DNA of 64,000 bases, from the NCBI RefSeq assembly GCF_003269035.1, contig NZ_QLTK01000032.1, positions 1 to 64,000 on the forward strand, read 5' to 3'. Made by a program: the position numbers and the translations under genes. The DNA is from Paraburkholderia bryophila. GTDB taxonomy: Bacteria; Pseudomonadota; Gammaproteobacteria; Burkholderiales; Burkholderiaceae. Each line of letters starts with the position of its first letter. The stretch's first letter is position 1. Positions 50,038 to 58,044 of this stretch are shown here, one piece after another. A model generated the notes under the pieces. The model was given only the letters and a program-made list of their open reading frames with translations, ran no database searches and was not told where the DNA came from.

Positions 50038-50565
50038 ATGTCAGCGGTGCTTTCCCCCATCGCCACGGACGATCGACTCGTGTACGTGTCGGTTCTCGAT
50101 CCGCTGGCGCGTCCGTTGTTCGACGAACTGGCGCACGAATATGGCAGCCGTTACGCCGGCCTGATCGACGAGCAGGAGATCGCGCACGAAATGCAGCGCT
50201 ATCCGGTCGAGGCGTTCGCCGCGCCGGAGGGCGCGTTCGTGCTGCTCCTGCGCAACGGCGAGGCGATCGCGGGCGGTGCGTTCATGCGCCACGCCGATCC
50301 CGGCACGGTCGAATTCAAACGCATCTGGGCGAGCAGCCGGCATCGCCGCCAGGGGCTCGCACGGCGTGTACTGGCCGAACTGGAAGCGCAGGCCGCGCGG
50401 CTGGGTTACACGCGCGTGTTTCTTGGCACGGGGCCGCGTCAACCCGAGGCGATCGCGCTTTACCAGACCAACGGCTATACGCTGCTATCGGCGCATGACT
50501 TCGGGGAAGCGGAGCCGCCGGGTTATCTGTTCGAGAAGTCTCTCGCGGTGCCGCGCAACGAGTAG
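50038..50565 (+). CDS. GNAT-family N-acetyltransferase, copy B
   Basis: This 175-residue GNAT is paralogous to that at 39167 ('AAPEGAFVLLLRNGEAIAGGAFMRHADPGTVEFKRIWASSRHRRQGLARRVLAELEAQAARLGYTRVFLGTGPRQPEAIALYQTNGY'). RRQGLARR is the acetyl-CoA loop. It follows the LLM gene after 3 bases with AAGGAGA as ribosome-binding site, so translation is tightly linked. The role is probably N-acetylation of the imported amino acid before C-S cleavage. Two copies in one operon suggest two substrates or stereoisomers, which is inference. Confidence 0.85.
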   Translation: MSAVLSPIATDDRLVYVSVLDPLARPLFDELAHEYGSRYAGLIDEQEIAHEMQRYPVEAFAAPEGAFVLLLRNGEAIAGGAFMRHADPGTVEFKRIWASSRHRRQGLARRVLAELEAQAARLGYTRVFLGTGPRQPEAIALYQTNGYTLLSAHDFGEAEPPGYLFEKSLAVPRNE

Positions 50566-50704
50566 CGGCAACGCTGAATCCGCGATATCGAAAGCGGGAA
50601 ATCTTGGTTGGTCGTGACCGTCGGCTTCGTTAGCATTCGACGTTGGGCGCGGTGTTGCTTGCGCCCGCTCGACGCGCTTCCACGACTTCCGCCTTCCTTT
50701 CGAC

Positions 50705-52078
50705 ATGTCACGCCTCCCCGCATCCGTTCCCACGGCGCCGATTGCCGGCATCAGCCGGCCACTCGCCACCGCGATCGCTCACGCCGTTCCTTCATCCGAC
50801 CCAGCCGCGATTGCCGCCGCACGGCAGGGCGTGCTCGACTTTCTGGCCGCCGCGTTCGCCGGCGCGGGCGATGCCGCCTACCGTAAATTGCTGGCCGTCA
50901 ACGGCGCGGATTCGCGCGGCGCGGCGGCGGTGTTCGGCAGCGCGGCGCACGTGTCGGCCCAACAGGCCGCGTTGCTCAACGGCTACGCGGGCCATGCGCT
51001 CGATTACGACGACGTGCATAGCAGCGTGCGCGGCCATCCGTCGACGGTGCTGCTGCCCGCGCTGTTCGCGGTAGCGCAGAAGCAGGGCAGCAGCGCACTC
51101 GAATTGCTCGACGCGTACGTGGTCGGCGTCGAAACGATGGCGCGTCTCGGGCTCGCGCTCGGCAGCCGTCATTACGAACAGGGCTTTCATAACACCGCGA
51201 CGCTCGGCGCATTGGGTGCGGCCGCAGCCGTCTCGTTTCTGCTGAAGTTCGACGCGCCGGCCATCGACAACGCGCTGGGTCTGGCGGCCACGCAGGCGGC
51301 CGGACTGCGCGTGCAGTTCGGCAGCGAGGCGAAGCCGCTGCACGCGGGTCTCGCGGCGCGAGCCGGCGTGTTCGCGGCGGAGTTGACCGCTGCGGGTTTG
51401 CGCGGCGCCGCGGATGCGCTCGACGGGCCGATCGGTTTCTTCGCGGTGTTCAGCGGCGGCGCGGCGCAGCCGGAACGCGTGCTCGATGGTTGGGGCGCGC
51501 CGTGGCAAATTGCGAGCCCCGGTCTCTATTTCAAACCGTGGCCATGCTGTACCGCCACTCACTACGCCGTGCATGCCGCGCTGAGCCTGCGTGACACGCA
51601 CAAGCTCACGCCGCACGACATCGAACGCGTGACGGTGACCTTTCCGCCGGGCGGCGACACGCCGCTGTCGAATCATCTGCCCGCCACCGGCCTCGAAGCG
51701 CGCTTCAGCGTCGAGTACGCGGTCGCGGCCGCGCTGACCGACGGCTCGCCGGGCGTCGCGACCTTCGCCGATGTGCCGGTGCGCGACGATCTGCTGGCGC
51801 TGGCCGCCCGCGTGACGCGCCGTCACGACGACACCGCCGCGCGCGCGTCGACCGATCCCGCAACCCGGTTTTCGAGCGTCGAGATCGCCTTGCGCAACGG
51901 CACGGTATTCCGCCACAAGACCGATCGTCTCCACAGCGCGGAAAATCTCCGCGCGAAATTCGCCGACGCGACCGCGCATGCCGACGCGCTCGCCTTCGTT
52001 CCCGCCTTGATCGACACGATGCATTCCGCCGCCGATCTCGCCACGCTCTTCAACGCTTTCGCAGCCAATCGCGTATGA
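50705..52078 (+). CDS. MmgE/PrpD-family protein
   Basis: This 457-residue member of the MmgE/PrpD family has the segments 'NGYAGHALDYDDVHSSVRGHPSTVLLPALFAVAQKQG', 'GFHNTATLGALGAAAAVSFLLKFDAPAIDNALGLAATQAAGLRVQFGSEAKPLHAGLAARAGVFAAELTAAGLRG' and 'SPGLYFKPWPCCTATHYAVHAALS'. PrpD is 2-methylcitrate dehydratase. YxeQ in the Bacillus S-(2-succino)cysteine operon is of this family and its exact step is unsettled. The operon context favours the YxeQ role over propionate metabolism, since prpB and prpC are absent. It starts after a 139-base gap, and its end overlaps the next gene (ATGA). Confidence 0.85.
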   Translation: MSRLPASVPTAPIAGISRPLATAIAHAVPSSDPAAIAAARQGVLDFLAAAFAGAGDAAYRKLLAVNGADSRGAAAVFGSAAHVSAQQAALLNGYAGHALDYDDVHSSVRGHPSTVLLPALFAVAQKQGSSALELLDAYVVGVETMARLGLALGSRHYEQGFHNTATLGALGAAAAVSFLLKFDAPAIDNALGLAATQAAGLRVQFGSEAKPLHAGLAARAGVFAAELTAAGLRGAADALDGPIGFFAVFSGGAAQPERVLDGWGAPWQIASPGLYFKPWPCCTATHYAVHAALSLRDTHKLTPHDIERVTVTFPPGGDTPLSNHLPATGLEARFSVEYAVAAALTDGSPGVATFADVPVRDDLLALAARVTRRHDDTAARASTDPATRFSSVEIALRNGTVFRHKTDRLHSAENLRAKFADATAHADALAFVPALIDTMHSAADLATLFNAFAANRV

Positions 52079-53406
52079 CCACGACCCGTAGCAACGCCGC
52101 CCGCCGCCAGATGCGGCTCGGGCTCTTCATTCAGGGCGCCGGACACCATGTTGCAGGCTGGCGTCATCCCGATGCGCAGGCCGGCAGCGAAAACCTCGCG
52201 CTGATGCAACGCATCACGCAGACCGCCGAACGCGCCAAATTCGACATGGTGTTTCTGGCCGACGGTCTGACGAGCGGACCCGACGCGCATCCGTCGATGG
52301 CGATGCGCATCGAGCCGCTCTGCCTGCTGTCGGCGCTGGCCATGGGCACGCGCCACATCGGCCTCGCGGCGACCGCGTCGACCACCTATAGCGAGCCGTA
52401 TCACGTGGCGCGCGCGTTCGCGTCGCTCGATCACCTGAGCAGCGGCCGCGCGGCGTGGAACGTCGTCACCACTTCATACGACCGCACGGCGGCCAATTTC
52501 ACTCGCGGCAATCATCCGGAGCACGCGCTGCGCTACGAGATGGCGGGTGAATTCGTCGATGTCGTCAAAGGCCTGTGGGATAGCTGGGACGACGACGCGC
52601 TCGTCAGGGACAAGGCCAGCGGCGTGTACTACGATCCGGCCAAAGTCCACTCGCTAAACCACGAGGGGCGTTTCTTCTCGGTCAAAGGCCCGTTGAATGC
52701 GTCGCGCCCGCCACAGGGGCATCCGGTGGTGATTCAGGCCGGCTCGTCGGGGCCGGGGCAGGATCTGGCCGCCCGGACCGCCGAAGTGGTCTTCACCGCG
52801 CAGCAGACGCTCGACGAAGCGCAGACGTTCTATCGCGATCTCAAAGGCCGGCTGCCGAAGTTTGGCCGCGAGGGCACGCAACTGCATGTGATGCCTGGCG
52901 TGTTTCCGGTGATCGGGCGAACCGAGCAGGAAGCGAAGGACAAGTACGCGCAATTGCAGCAATGGACCGATACGACGGGCGCGTTGTCGTTGCTGTCGGA
53001 CCGGCTGGGTCACGACGTCTCGAAGTATCCGCTCGACGGTCCGCTGCCGGAATTGCCGGAATCGGATCAGTTGAAAAGCCGCGCCAGGTTGCTCACCGAT
53101 CTGGCACGTCGCGAGAATCTCACGTTGCGCGAGTTGTATTACCTGGTTGCGGGGGCGCGTGGGCACCGGATCGTGTGGGGCACGGCCGTGCAGATTGCGG
53201 ACGCGCTCGAAGAGTGGTTTACAGGCGAAGCCGCCGACGGTTTCAACATCATGCCGCCGTACTTCCCGGGCGGTCTCGACGACTTCGTCGAACTCGTCGT
53301 GCCTGAGTTGCAACGGCGTGGGCTGTTTCGCACCGAGTACAGCGGCACGACGTTGCGCGATCATCTTGGTTTGCAACGGCCGGCGAGTCGGTACGCGGCG
53401 GGGTGA
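52075..53406 (+). CDS. NtaA/SnaA/DszA-type flavin monooxygenase, copy B
   Basis: This 443-residue paralogue of the gene at 44582 has the same landmarks ('MRLGLFIQGAGHHVAGWRHP', 'SSGRAAWNVVTTSYDRTAANFTRG', 'VVKGLWDSWDDDALVRDKASGVYYDPAKVHSLNHEGRFFSVKGPLNASRPPQGHPVVIQAGSSGPG', 'DHLGLQRP'). It should act with reduced FMN on a sulfur- or nitrogen-substituted carboxylic acid. It is the last gene of the operon, overlaps the MmgE/PrpD gene by four bases and is followed by a strong intrinsic terminator 22 bases after its stop. Confidence 0.85.
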   Translation: MTTTRSNAARRQMRLGLFIQGAGHHVAGWRHPDAQAGSENLALMQRITQTAERAKFDMVFLADGLTSGPDAHPSMAMRIEPLCLLSALAMGTRHIGLAATASTTYSEPYHVARAFASLDHLSSGRAAWNVVTTSYDRTAANFTRGNHPEHALRYEMAGEFVDVVKGLWDSWDDDALVRDKASGVYYDPAKVHSLNHEGRFFSVKGPLNASRPPQGHPVVIQAGSSGPGQDLAARTAEVVFTAQQTLDEAQTFYRDLKGRLPKFGREGTQLHVMPGVFPVIGRTEQEAKDKYAQLQQWTDTTGALSLLSDRLGHDVSKYPLDGPLPELPESDQLKSRARLLTDLARRENLTLRELYYLVAGARGHRIVWGTAVQIADALEEWFTGEAADGFNIMPPYFPGGLDDFVELVVPELQRRGLFRTEYSGTTLRDHLGLQRPASRYAAG

Positions 53407-53427
53407 GGGAGGGAACGGGAAGAGACG

Positions 53428-53459
53428 CGGCGCCTGGTTTTGAACAGGCGCCGTTTTTT
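53428..53459 (+). terminator. Rho-independent terminator of the salvage operon
   Basis: CGGCGCCTG (53428-53436) pairs perfectly with CAGGCGCCG (53445-53453) around an 8-base loop, followed by six T residues (53454-53459). It is the clearest terminator in the window. Confidence 0.9.
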
Positions 53460-53535
53460 CGTTATCTCTTCGATTAATCGTCCATTCGCGCGATTCATGC
53501 TGAATGAGTTAATCCGAGCTTGGATCAATTACCAG

Positions 53536-53596
53536 ATGCTTTCGATTTTTATTGAGAGCGCTTATTAACACGCTACAGAATGCTTTCGATTTCTAT
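53536..53596 (+). repeat. Direct-repeat pair in an AT-rich leader
   Basis: ATGCTTTCGATTTTTAT (53536-53552) and ATGCTTTCGATTTCTAT (53580-53596) differ at one base and are 44 bases apart, about four helical turns. They lie in the AT-rich stretch 53460-53658 upstream of the CPBP protease gene and could be paired regulator sites. Confidence 0.55.
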
Positions 53597-53658
53597 CGTA
53601 AATAATAGATGGTTATCTGGAGCTTGCTAACAAACGTGGTTTCATTTACGTTCTGTTC

Positions 53659-54585
53659 ATGAAACCGGAAAACAATGCTTGGCGCGCCTTTATCGATCTC
53701 GCCGAAATGGGGCGAACCGACTGGCGAAGTATTGCTTTGACGATCGTGCTGGTCGTGTCCCTAAGCATCCCGGCCAACCTGACTGCCGCACTCGTGCAGA
53801 TTGTTTTCCTCCATCGGTTTGTCAGTATCTCCGACGCGTTCAAGGCTGCGGTATTTCATTTAGCGATCGTCGTCGCCTGCATTTTGGCGCTTCGGCTCAT
53901 CTGCAGGAAAATTCTGCGACGTCCGTTTCGATCGCTGATTTCTACCGACCTCACGTTCAAAATTCGACGCTGTTTGCTGGGCGCCGCGCTGTGCTTGCCC
54001 GCTCAAGTGGGCAGTCTCGTGATTTTTTCACTCTACTTTTCGATGCGAACGGGCTCGGTTCTACTTCGTCACTTCGAATGGCCGCACGATATCGCCCAGA
54101 TTGAAGCGACGATACCTATGATCATCCTTATCCCATTCCTCGCATTTATCGAGGAACTGTTTTTTCGGGCGTGGCTGACGCAGACCCTTGGGCACTATAT
54201 TCGCTCCACGATTATTGTCGTTGCGCTGGTTGCCGTGCTCTTTGCGGCTATCCATACGCAATATAACTTTTGGCAGAAGATGCAGGTCCTGGTCGACTCA
54301 CTCGGCTTGTCCGCCTTGAGCTTGCGCGACCGACGCCTCGAGCTCGCGATCGGTGCGCATTCGATGATGAATGTCTGCGTGACGTTGCAAGCGTTGTTCC
54401 TCACGGGCCCACTACCTTTTGTGGACCACGCGATAACAACAACAACGCTTGATTTGTGGAGCATCGCCATACTGAGAGGCGCGATTCCCTACGCGCTGTT
54501 GTATGGGTTGGCGCAGATAACGGGAGCGTGGTTTGTGCCGGCCGAGGCTCATCTGACGCTCCCCGGTGAGGTTCAGCCAGGATAG
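53659..54585 (+). CDS. CPBP-family intramembrane metalloprotease
   Basis: This 308-residue membrane protein has the CPBP (Abi/CAAX protease-like) motif set: Glu165-Glu166...Arg170 in EELFFR, His199 in 'FAAIHTQYN', and His234 with Asn238 in 'GAHSMMN'. It has about eight hydrophobic segments. Family members range from CAAX-type proteases to bacteriocin immunity proteins. Its upstream region is AT-rich, and its codon use looks less GC-biased than that of its neighbours, which suggests recent acquisition. It lies alone between the salvage-operon terminator and the convergent ABC importer operon. Its substrate is unknown. Confidence 0.8.
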   Translation: MKPENNAWRAFIDLAEMGRTDWRSIALTIVLVVSLSIPANLTAALVQIVFLHRFVSISDAFKAAVFHLAIVVACILALRLICRKILRRPFRSLISTDLTFKIRRCLLGAALCLPAQVGSLVIFSLYFSMRTGSVLLRHFEWPHDIAQIEATIPMIILIPFLAFIEELFFRAWLTQTLGHYIRSTIIVVALVAVLFAAIHTQYNFWQKMQVLVDSLGLSALSLRDRRLELAIGAHSMMNVCVTLQALFLTGPLPFVDHAITTTTLDLWSIAILRGAIPYALLYGLAQITGAWFVPAEAHLTLPGEVQPG

Positions 54586-54638
54586 TCAGGTCGGTGAGTC
54601 GGTGAAGACTCTCACCGCATTCACCACACACACCGACC

Positions 54639-55484
54639 TCAAATCGCGAACCGGCTCAAATCCAGTTTCAACGGCACTCGCACCGGCGCCTCACGCGACA
54701 CCTCCGCACTTGTGCCGTGCGCCAGAAACGCCCGAGTCCGCGGATTCACCGGCGCGCGAAACACCTGCGCCGCGGGACCGTGCTCGACCACCACGCCGGC
54801 CTCGGTGAAATACACCACGTCGCTGATTTCTTCCGCGAAACGCATTTCGTGCGTGACGAGCACGCAGGTCATGCCGTCCCGGACGAGATCGCGAATCACC
54901 GTCAGCACTTCGCCGACCGTCTCCGGATCGAGCGCGGAGGTCACTTCGTCGAACAGGATCAGATCCGGCTCCATGGCCAGCGCGCGGGCAATCGCGACAC
55001 GCTGTTGCTGGCCGCCCGACAACTCGCCTGGATACGCGTTCGCCTTGTGAGTGAGCCGCACTTTCTCCAGCAGATCGTGAGCGGTGCGTTTCGCCGCGGC
55101 TTTATCGCGGCCGAGAATGCGCACGGGCGCCACGATCAGATTGTCGAGCACGCTCAGATGCGGAAACAGGTTGTACTGCTGAAACACGAACCCGACGCGT
55201 TTACGCAGCTCGATTTCCGCGCGTTCGGAAGCAAGCTGGTCGACCCGCGTCCCGTCGACTTCGATCTCGCCTTGCTGCGGCTTCAGCAAGCCGGTCATGC
55301 ACCGCAGAATGGTCGACTTGCCCGACCCCGACGGGCCGATGATCGACACCGCCTGGCCGCGCAGCACATCGAGGTCGATGCCCTTGAGCACGGGGTTCGC
55401 GCCGAACGCGAGGTGCACGTCACGCAACCGCACCAGCGGGCGCGAGGCGGAAGGAGCGGCGAGCAGGCTGTCAGCTGAAGGCAT
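54639..55484 (-). CDS. Amino-acid ABC importer ATPase (GlnQ-type)
   Basis: This 281-residue ATPase has Walker A GPSGSGKST, signature LSGGQQQR, Walker B LILFDEVTS and the GlnQ-type 'VTHEMRFAEEISDVVYFTEAGVVVEHGPA'. It energises the importer formed by the two permeases encoded just upstream on the same strand. I chose ATG 55484, which overlaps the permease stop by 14 bases; a TTG 33 bases earlier is possible. A short N-terminal Ala/Ser-rich extension precedes the first strand. Confidence 0.85.
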   Translation of the reverse strand: MPSADSLLAAPSASRPLVRLRDVHLAFGANPVLKGIDLDVLRGQAVSIIGPSGSGKSTILRCMTGLLKPQQGEIEVDGTRVDQLASERAEIELRKRVGFVFQQYNLFPHLSVLDNLIVAPVRILGRDKAAAKRTAHDLLEKVRLTHKANAYPGELSGGQQQRVAIARALAMEPDLILFDEVTSALDPETVGEVLTVIRDLVRDGMTCVLVTHEMRFAEEISDVVYFTEAGVVVEHGPAAQVFRAPVNPRTRAFLAHGTSAEVSREAPVRVPLKLDLSRFAI

Positions 55485-56274
55485 GGCGTTTTTCGATGAA
55501 GCGGGTGAGACGCGCAATCGGGTAGCAGTACGCGAAGAACAATCCGAGCACGGTGAAATAGACCACGACCGTGAAATCCGCCCGCGCCACTGTATTGCTG
55601 GCCACCTGCGCGGTGTCGAGCAGATCGTGCACGCCGACCAGCGACGCGAGCGCAGTGGCCATCGTGATGCTGGCGTAGAGGTTCATCCACGGTGGCAGCA
55701 TGCGCCGCACGCACTGCGGCAGAATGATCCAGCGAAACATTTGCGCGCGGCTGAACGCGAGCGAGCGCGCGGCATCCCACTGCGCATGCGGAATCGACTG
55801 GATCGCGCCGCGGAAAATCTCCGCGAAATTGGCGCTTGCCGGCAGCGCGAGGCCGAGCGTGACCTTGATCCAGTCGGGAAAGGGCAACGCAACATGGCCG
55901 ATGTCGATCTCGAACGGGAAGACATAGGTCGAAAAATAGATCAGCACGAGCAGCGGTGCATTGCGGAAAACCTGCACATAGGCGCGCGTGACGACACGCA
56001 CGGGCCATAGCGGCGAGACCAGCAACGCGCCGAGCACGAGACCGGCCAGCGTGCCGAGCGCAATCGCGATCAGGCTGATCTCGACGTTGACCCACAGCGA
56101 ACCGACGAGCGCCGGCGTCCACGTGGCGAGCGCGGCCAGCGCCGTATGAAAACGGCCCGCCACCACCTCATGTTCGGCGAGCGCCAGCAGCGCGGCGACG
56201 GCCACGACGGCGAGCAGCGCGGCTGGGCGGCGCCGGTCGTCGCGAGCGGCCGGCGCGAGCGTATCAGTGGCCAT
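55471..56274 (-). CDS. Amino-acid ABC permease, second subunit
   Basis: This 267-residue permease of the HisM/GlnP family has the EAA loop 'IQSIPHAQWDAARSLAFSRAQMFRWIILPQCVRRMLPPWMNLYASITMATALASLVGVHDLLD' and about five hydrophobic segments. It overlaps the first permease gene by 11 bases and the ATPase gene by 14, so all are one transcription and translation unit. In related glutamate/aspartate-type importers two unequal permeases pair like this. The substrate is not predictable beyond a polar amino acid or an S-containing analogue. Confidence 0.85.
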   Translation of the reverse strand: MATDTLAPAARDDRRRPAALLAVVAVAALLALAEHEVVAGRFHTALAALATWTPALVGSLWVNVEISLIAIALGTLAGLVLGALLVSPLWPVRVVTRAYVQVFRNAPLLVLIYFSTYVFPFEIDIGHVALPFPDWIKVTLGLALPASANFAEIFRGAIQSIPHAQWDAARSLAFSRAQMFRWIILPQCVRRMLPPWMNLYASITMATALASLVGVHDLLDTAQVASNTVARADFTVVVYFTVLGLFFAYCYPIARLTRFIEKRHAFS

Positions 56275-57037
56275 AGCCGGGCATCCTCAACCGCGCTTCG
56301 AGCCAGCGTCCCAGCTGATTGATCGCGAAGGTCAGCGCGCCGAAGAACAGCAGGATCAGGATCATCAGTTCGAGCACGTTGTCGCGCTGCGTCCAGATCA
56401 TGATCGACGCATAGGTCACGTCGCCGACGGCGATTGCCGAGGCGACCGTGGTCATCTTGACGAGGTCGACCATGTTGTTGACGAGTGCGGGCAGCGCGAA
56501 GCGCACGGCAAGCGGCAATTGCACTGCCCACAAGCGCTGGCGGCGGCTGTAACCGAGCGACTGGGCAGCTTCGAGGGTGGCGCGCGGGACGGCCTCGATT
56601 CCCGCGCGCAGCGCTTCCGCGTGAAACGCGGCCTTGTGCAGCGAGATCACGATCGCGCTCCAGATGAACGGCGTCAACGGATTGCCGCCCAGATTGCGCA
56701 GCGCCTCGCTGAGCAGCATATTGATCACCAGGAACGCGCAGAAGAGCTGCACGAGCGTCGGCGTGTTGCGGGTGATTTCGATGAACACGCGCGCCGGCCG
56801 CGCCAGCGCGAGGCGCGGCGAACTCAGCATGGCCGCCAGCGCGACCCCGGCGGCCAGACTGCCCAACGCCGTGACCAACGACAGTTCGAGCGTGACCAGC
56901 ATGCCGTGCAGGAACGACGCGAGTTCGTCCGCTTCGAGCACGAAACGGTAGTTCAGCCCCAGCTTGCCGAGCGAATCGACAAGCGAATCGACGAGCGCGG
57001 CCGCGGCCGGCGCGAGTCCGGCGGCAAGCGAACTCAT
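56264..57037 (-). CDS. Amino-acid ABC permease, first subunit
   Basis: This 257-residue permease has the EAA loop 'IEAVPRATLEAAQSLGYSRRQRLWAVQLPLAVRFALPALVNNMVDLVKMTTVASAIAVGDVTYA' and hydrophobic segments typical of the His/Glu/Gln permease family. Its start overlaps the binding-protein stop by four bases (ATGA), and its end overlaps the second permease. It forms the membrane channel of the importer together with that subunit. Confidence 0.85.
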   Translation of the reverse strand: MSSLAAGLAPAAAALVDSLVDSLGKLGLNYRFVLEADELASFLHGMLVTLELSLVTALGSLAAGVALAAMLSSPRLALARPARVFIEITRNTPTLVQLFCAFLVINMLLSEALRNLGGNPLTPFIWSAIVISLHKAAFHAEALRAGIEAVPRATLEAAQSLGYSRRQRLWAVQLPLAVRFALPALVNNMVDLVKMTTVASAIAVGDVTYASIMIWTQRDNVLELMILILLFFGALTFAINQLGRWLEARLRMPGYGH

Positions 57038-57879
57038 GCCGGTTGCGCCTTGAACTTCGCGTGCAGGTCGAGCACGGCCTGCGAAGGCTGCATCGCATTC
57101 TTGCGTTCGACGTCGATCAGCCAGCCGCTGCGATGCCAGTTCTGCACGATTTTTTCGAGCGCCGCCTGCGTGTCGGTTTCGCCCTTGCGCACCCAGATCA
57201 CCGAGGGCGACGGAATCAGATCGTTCGAGACGGGGATCGTATAGTCCTTCCAGTCGGGATTGCGCGCGACCAGCAGGCGCAACGTCGGCGCCACGTGCAC
57301 CGCGGCGACGCAGTTATTGCCGCGCAGCGCGAGCAGGGATTCCGGCTGGCCGCGGAACGCTTTCACCTGGGCGCCGTACTGTTCGGCGAGCGGCTTCGTA
57401 TAGTTGCTGCCCTGCGAAACGCACACGGACTTGCCGCGTAGATCGGCCCACGTCTTGATGCCGCTATCCTTGCGCGTGATCAGCGCACCGCCGATCTCTT
57501 CGAACGGGGTCGGCGGATACGAGAAAATTTCCGCGCGTTCCTTCGTCACTTCCATGTTGGCGATCAGCGCGTCGACCTTGCCCTGCTGCAGGAATTGCAC
57601 GCGATTCGACGGCTGCACCGGCGTCAACTCCACGTCGACACCGAGCTGTTTCGCGACGTTTTCCGCAAGATCGATGTTGAAGCCCACCGGCTTTTGCGTC
57701 GCGGGGTCGAGCGAACCGAACGGCGGCCCGGACAGGATGACGCCGATCACGATCTTGTGGCGCTGATGAATCCGGTCCAACGTCGCATCGGCGTGGGCCG
57801 TCGTGGCAGCGAAGGCGGCGAGCACGCCGAGCGCGCTCAAAGCATGGCGGAAGGTGCGGCGGATGGGTGCGTTGAGCAT
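57034..57879 (-). CDS. Amino-acid ABC substrate-binding protein
   Basis: This 281-residue periplasmic binding protein has a Sec signal (FRHALSALGVLAAFAATTAHA) and a family 3 fold ('HKIVIGVILSGPPFGSLDPATQKPVGFNIDLAENVAKQLGVDVELTPV', 'KVDALIANMEVTKERAEIFSYPPTPFEEIGGALIT'). It is only distantly like the two binding proteins of the salvage operon. It is the first gene of the four-gene importer operon. Its promoter region contains 11-bp inverted repeats that share the motif CCGTTAT with the salvage-operon promoter. I set the start at ATG 57879 because the longer frame adds a non-signal extension. Confidence 0.85.
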   Translation of the reverse strand: MLNAPIRRTFRHALSALGVLAAFAATTAHADATLDRIHQRHKIVIGVILSGPPFGSLDPATQKPVGFNIDLAENVAKQLGVDVELTPVQPSNRVQFLQQGKVDALIANMEVTKERAEIFSYPPTPFEEIGGALITRKDSGIKTWADLRGKSVCVSQGSNYTKPLAEQYGAQVKAFRGQPESLLALRGNNCVAAVHVAPTLRLLVARNPDWKDYTIPVSNDLIPSPSVIWVRKGETDTQAALEKIVQNWHRSGWLIDVERKNAMQPSQAVLDLHAKFKAQPA

Positions 57880-57954
57880 GACGGAACAGGGCGAATTTCT
57901 GGATCGCTTATTCTCGGCATGCGGGCGCCCGGATAGAACCAATCAATTCTCATA

Positions 57955-58023
57955 CCGTTATCTGATTCGTGCATTTGTGCAGACGACGCCGACGTCGGAA
58001 CGTCGGTGAGCCTCAGATAACGG
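57955..58023. promoter_or_regulatory. Spaced 11-bp inverted repeat upstream of the ABC importer
   Basis: CCGTTATCTGA (57955-57965) and TCAGATAACGG (58013-58023) are perfect inverted copies 47 bases apart. A palindrome CCGACGTCGG (57989-57998) lies between them. The arms could be paired activator sites of CysB or SsuR type, or a long stem behind the DsbA-like gene. Confidence 0.5.
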
Positions 58024-58044
58024 ATTTTCTGCGGCGGCGAGCCG

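Noticed and set aside
57989..57998. CCGACGTCGG palindrome
   Set aside because: A 10-bp palindrome of this composition is expected by chance in GC-rich DNA; kept only as part of the larger inverted-repeat entry.
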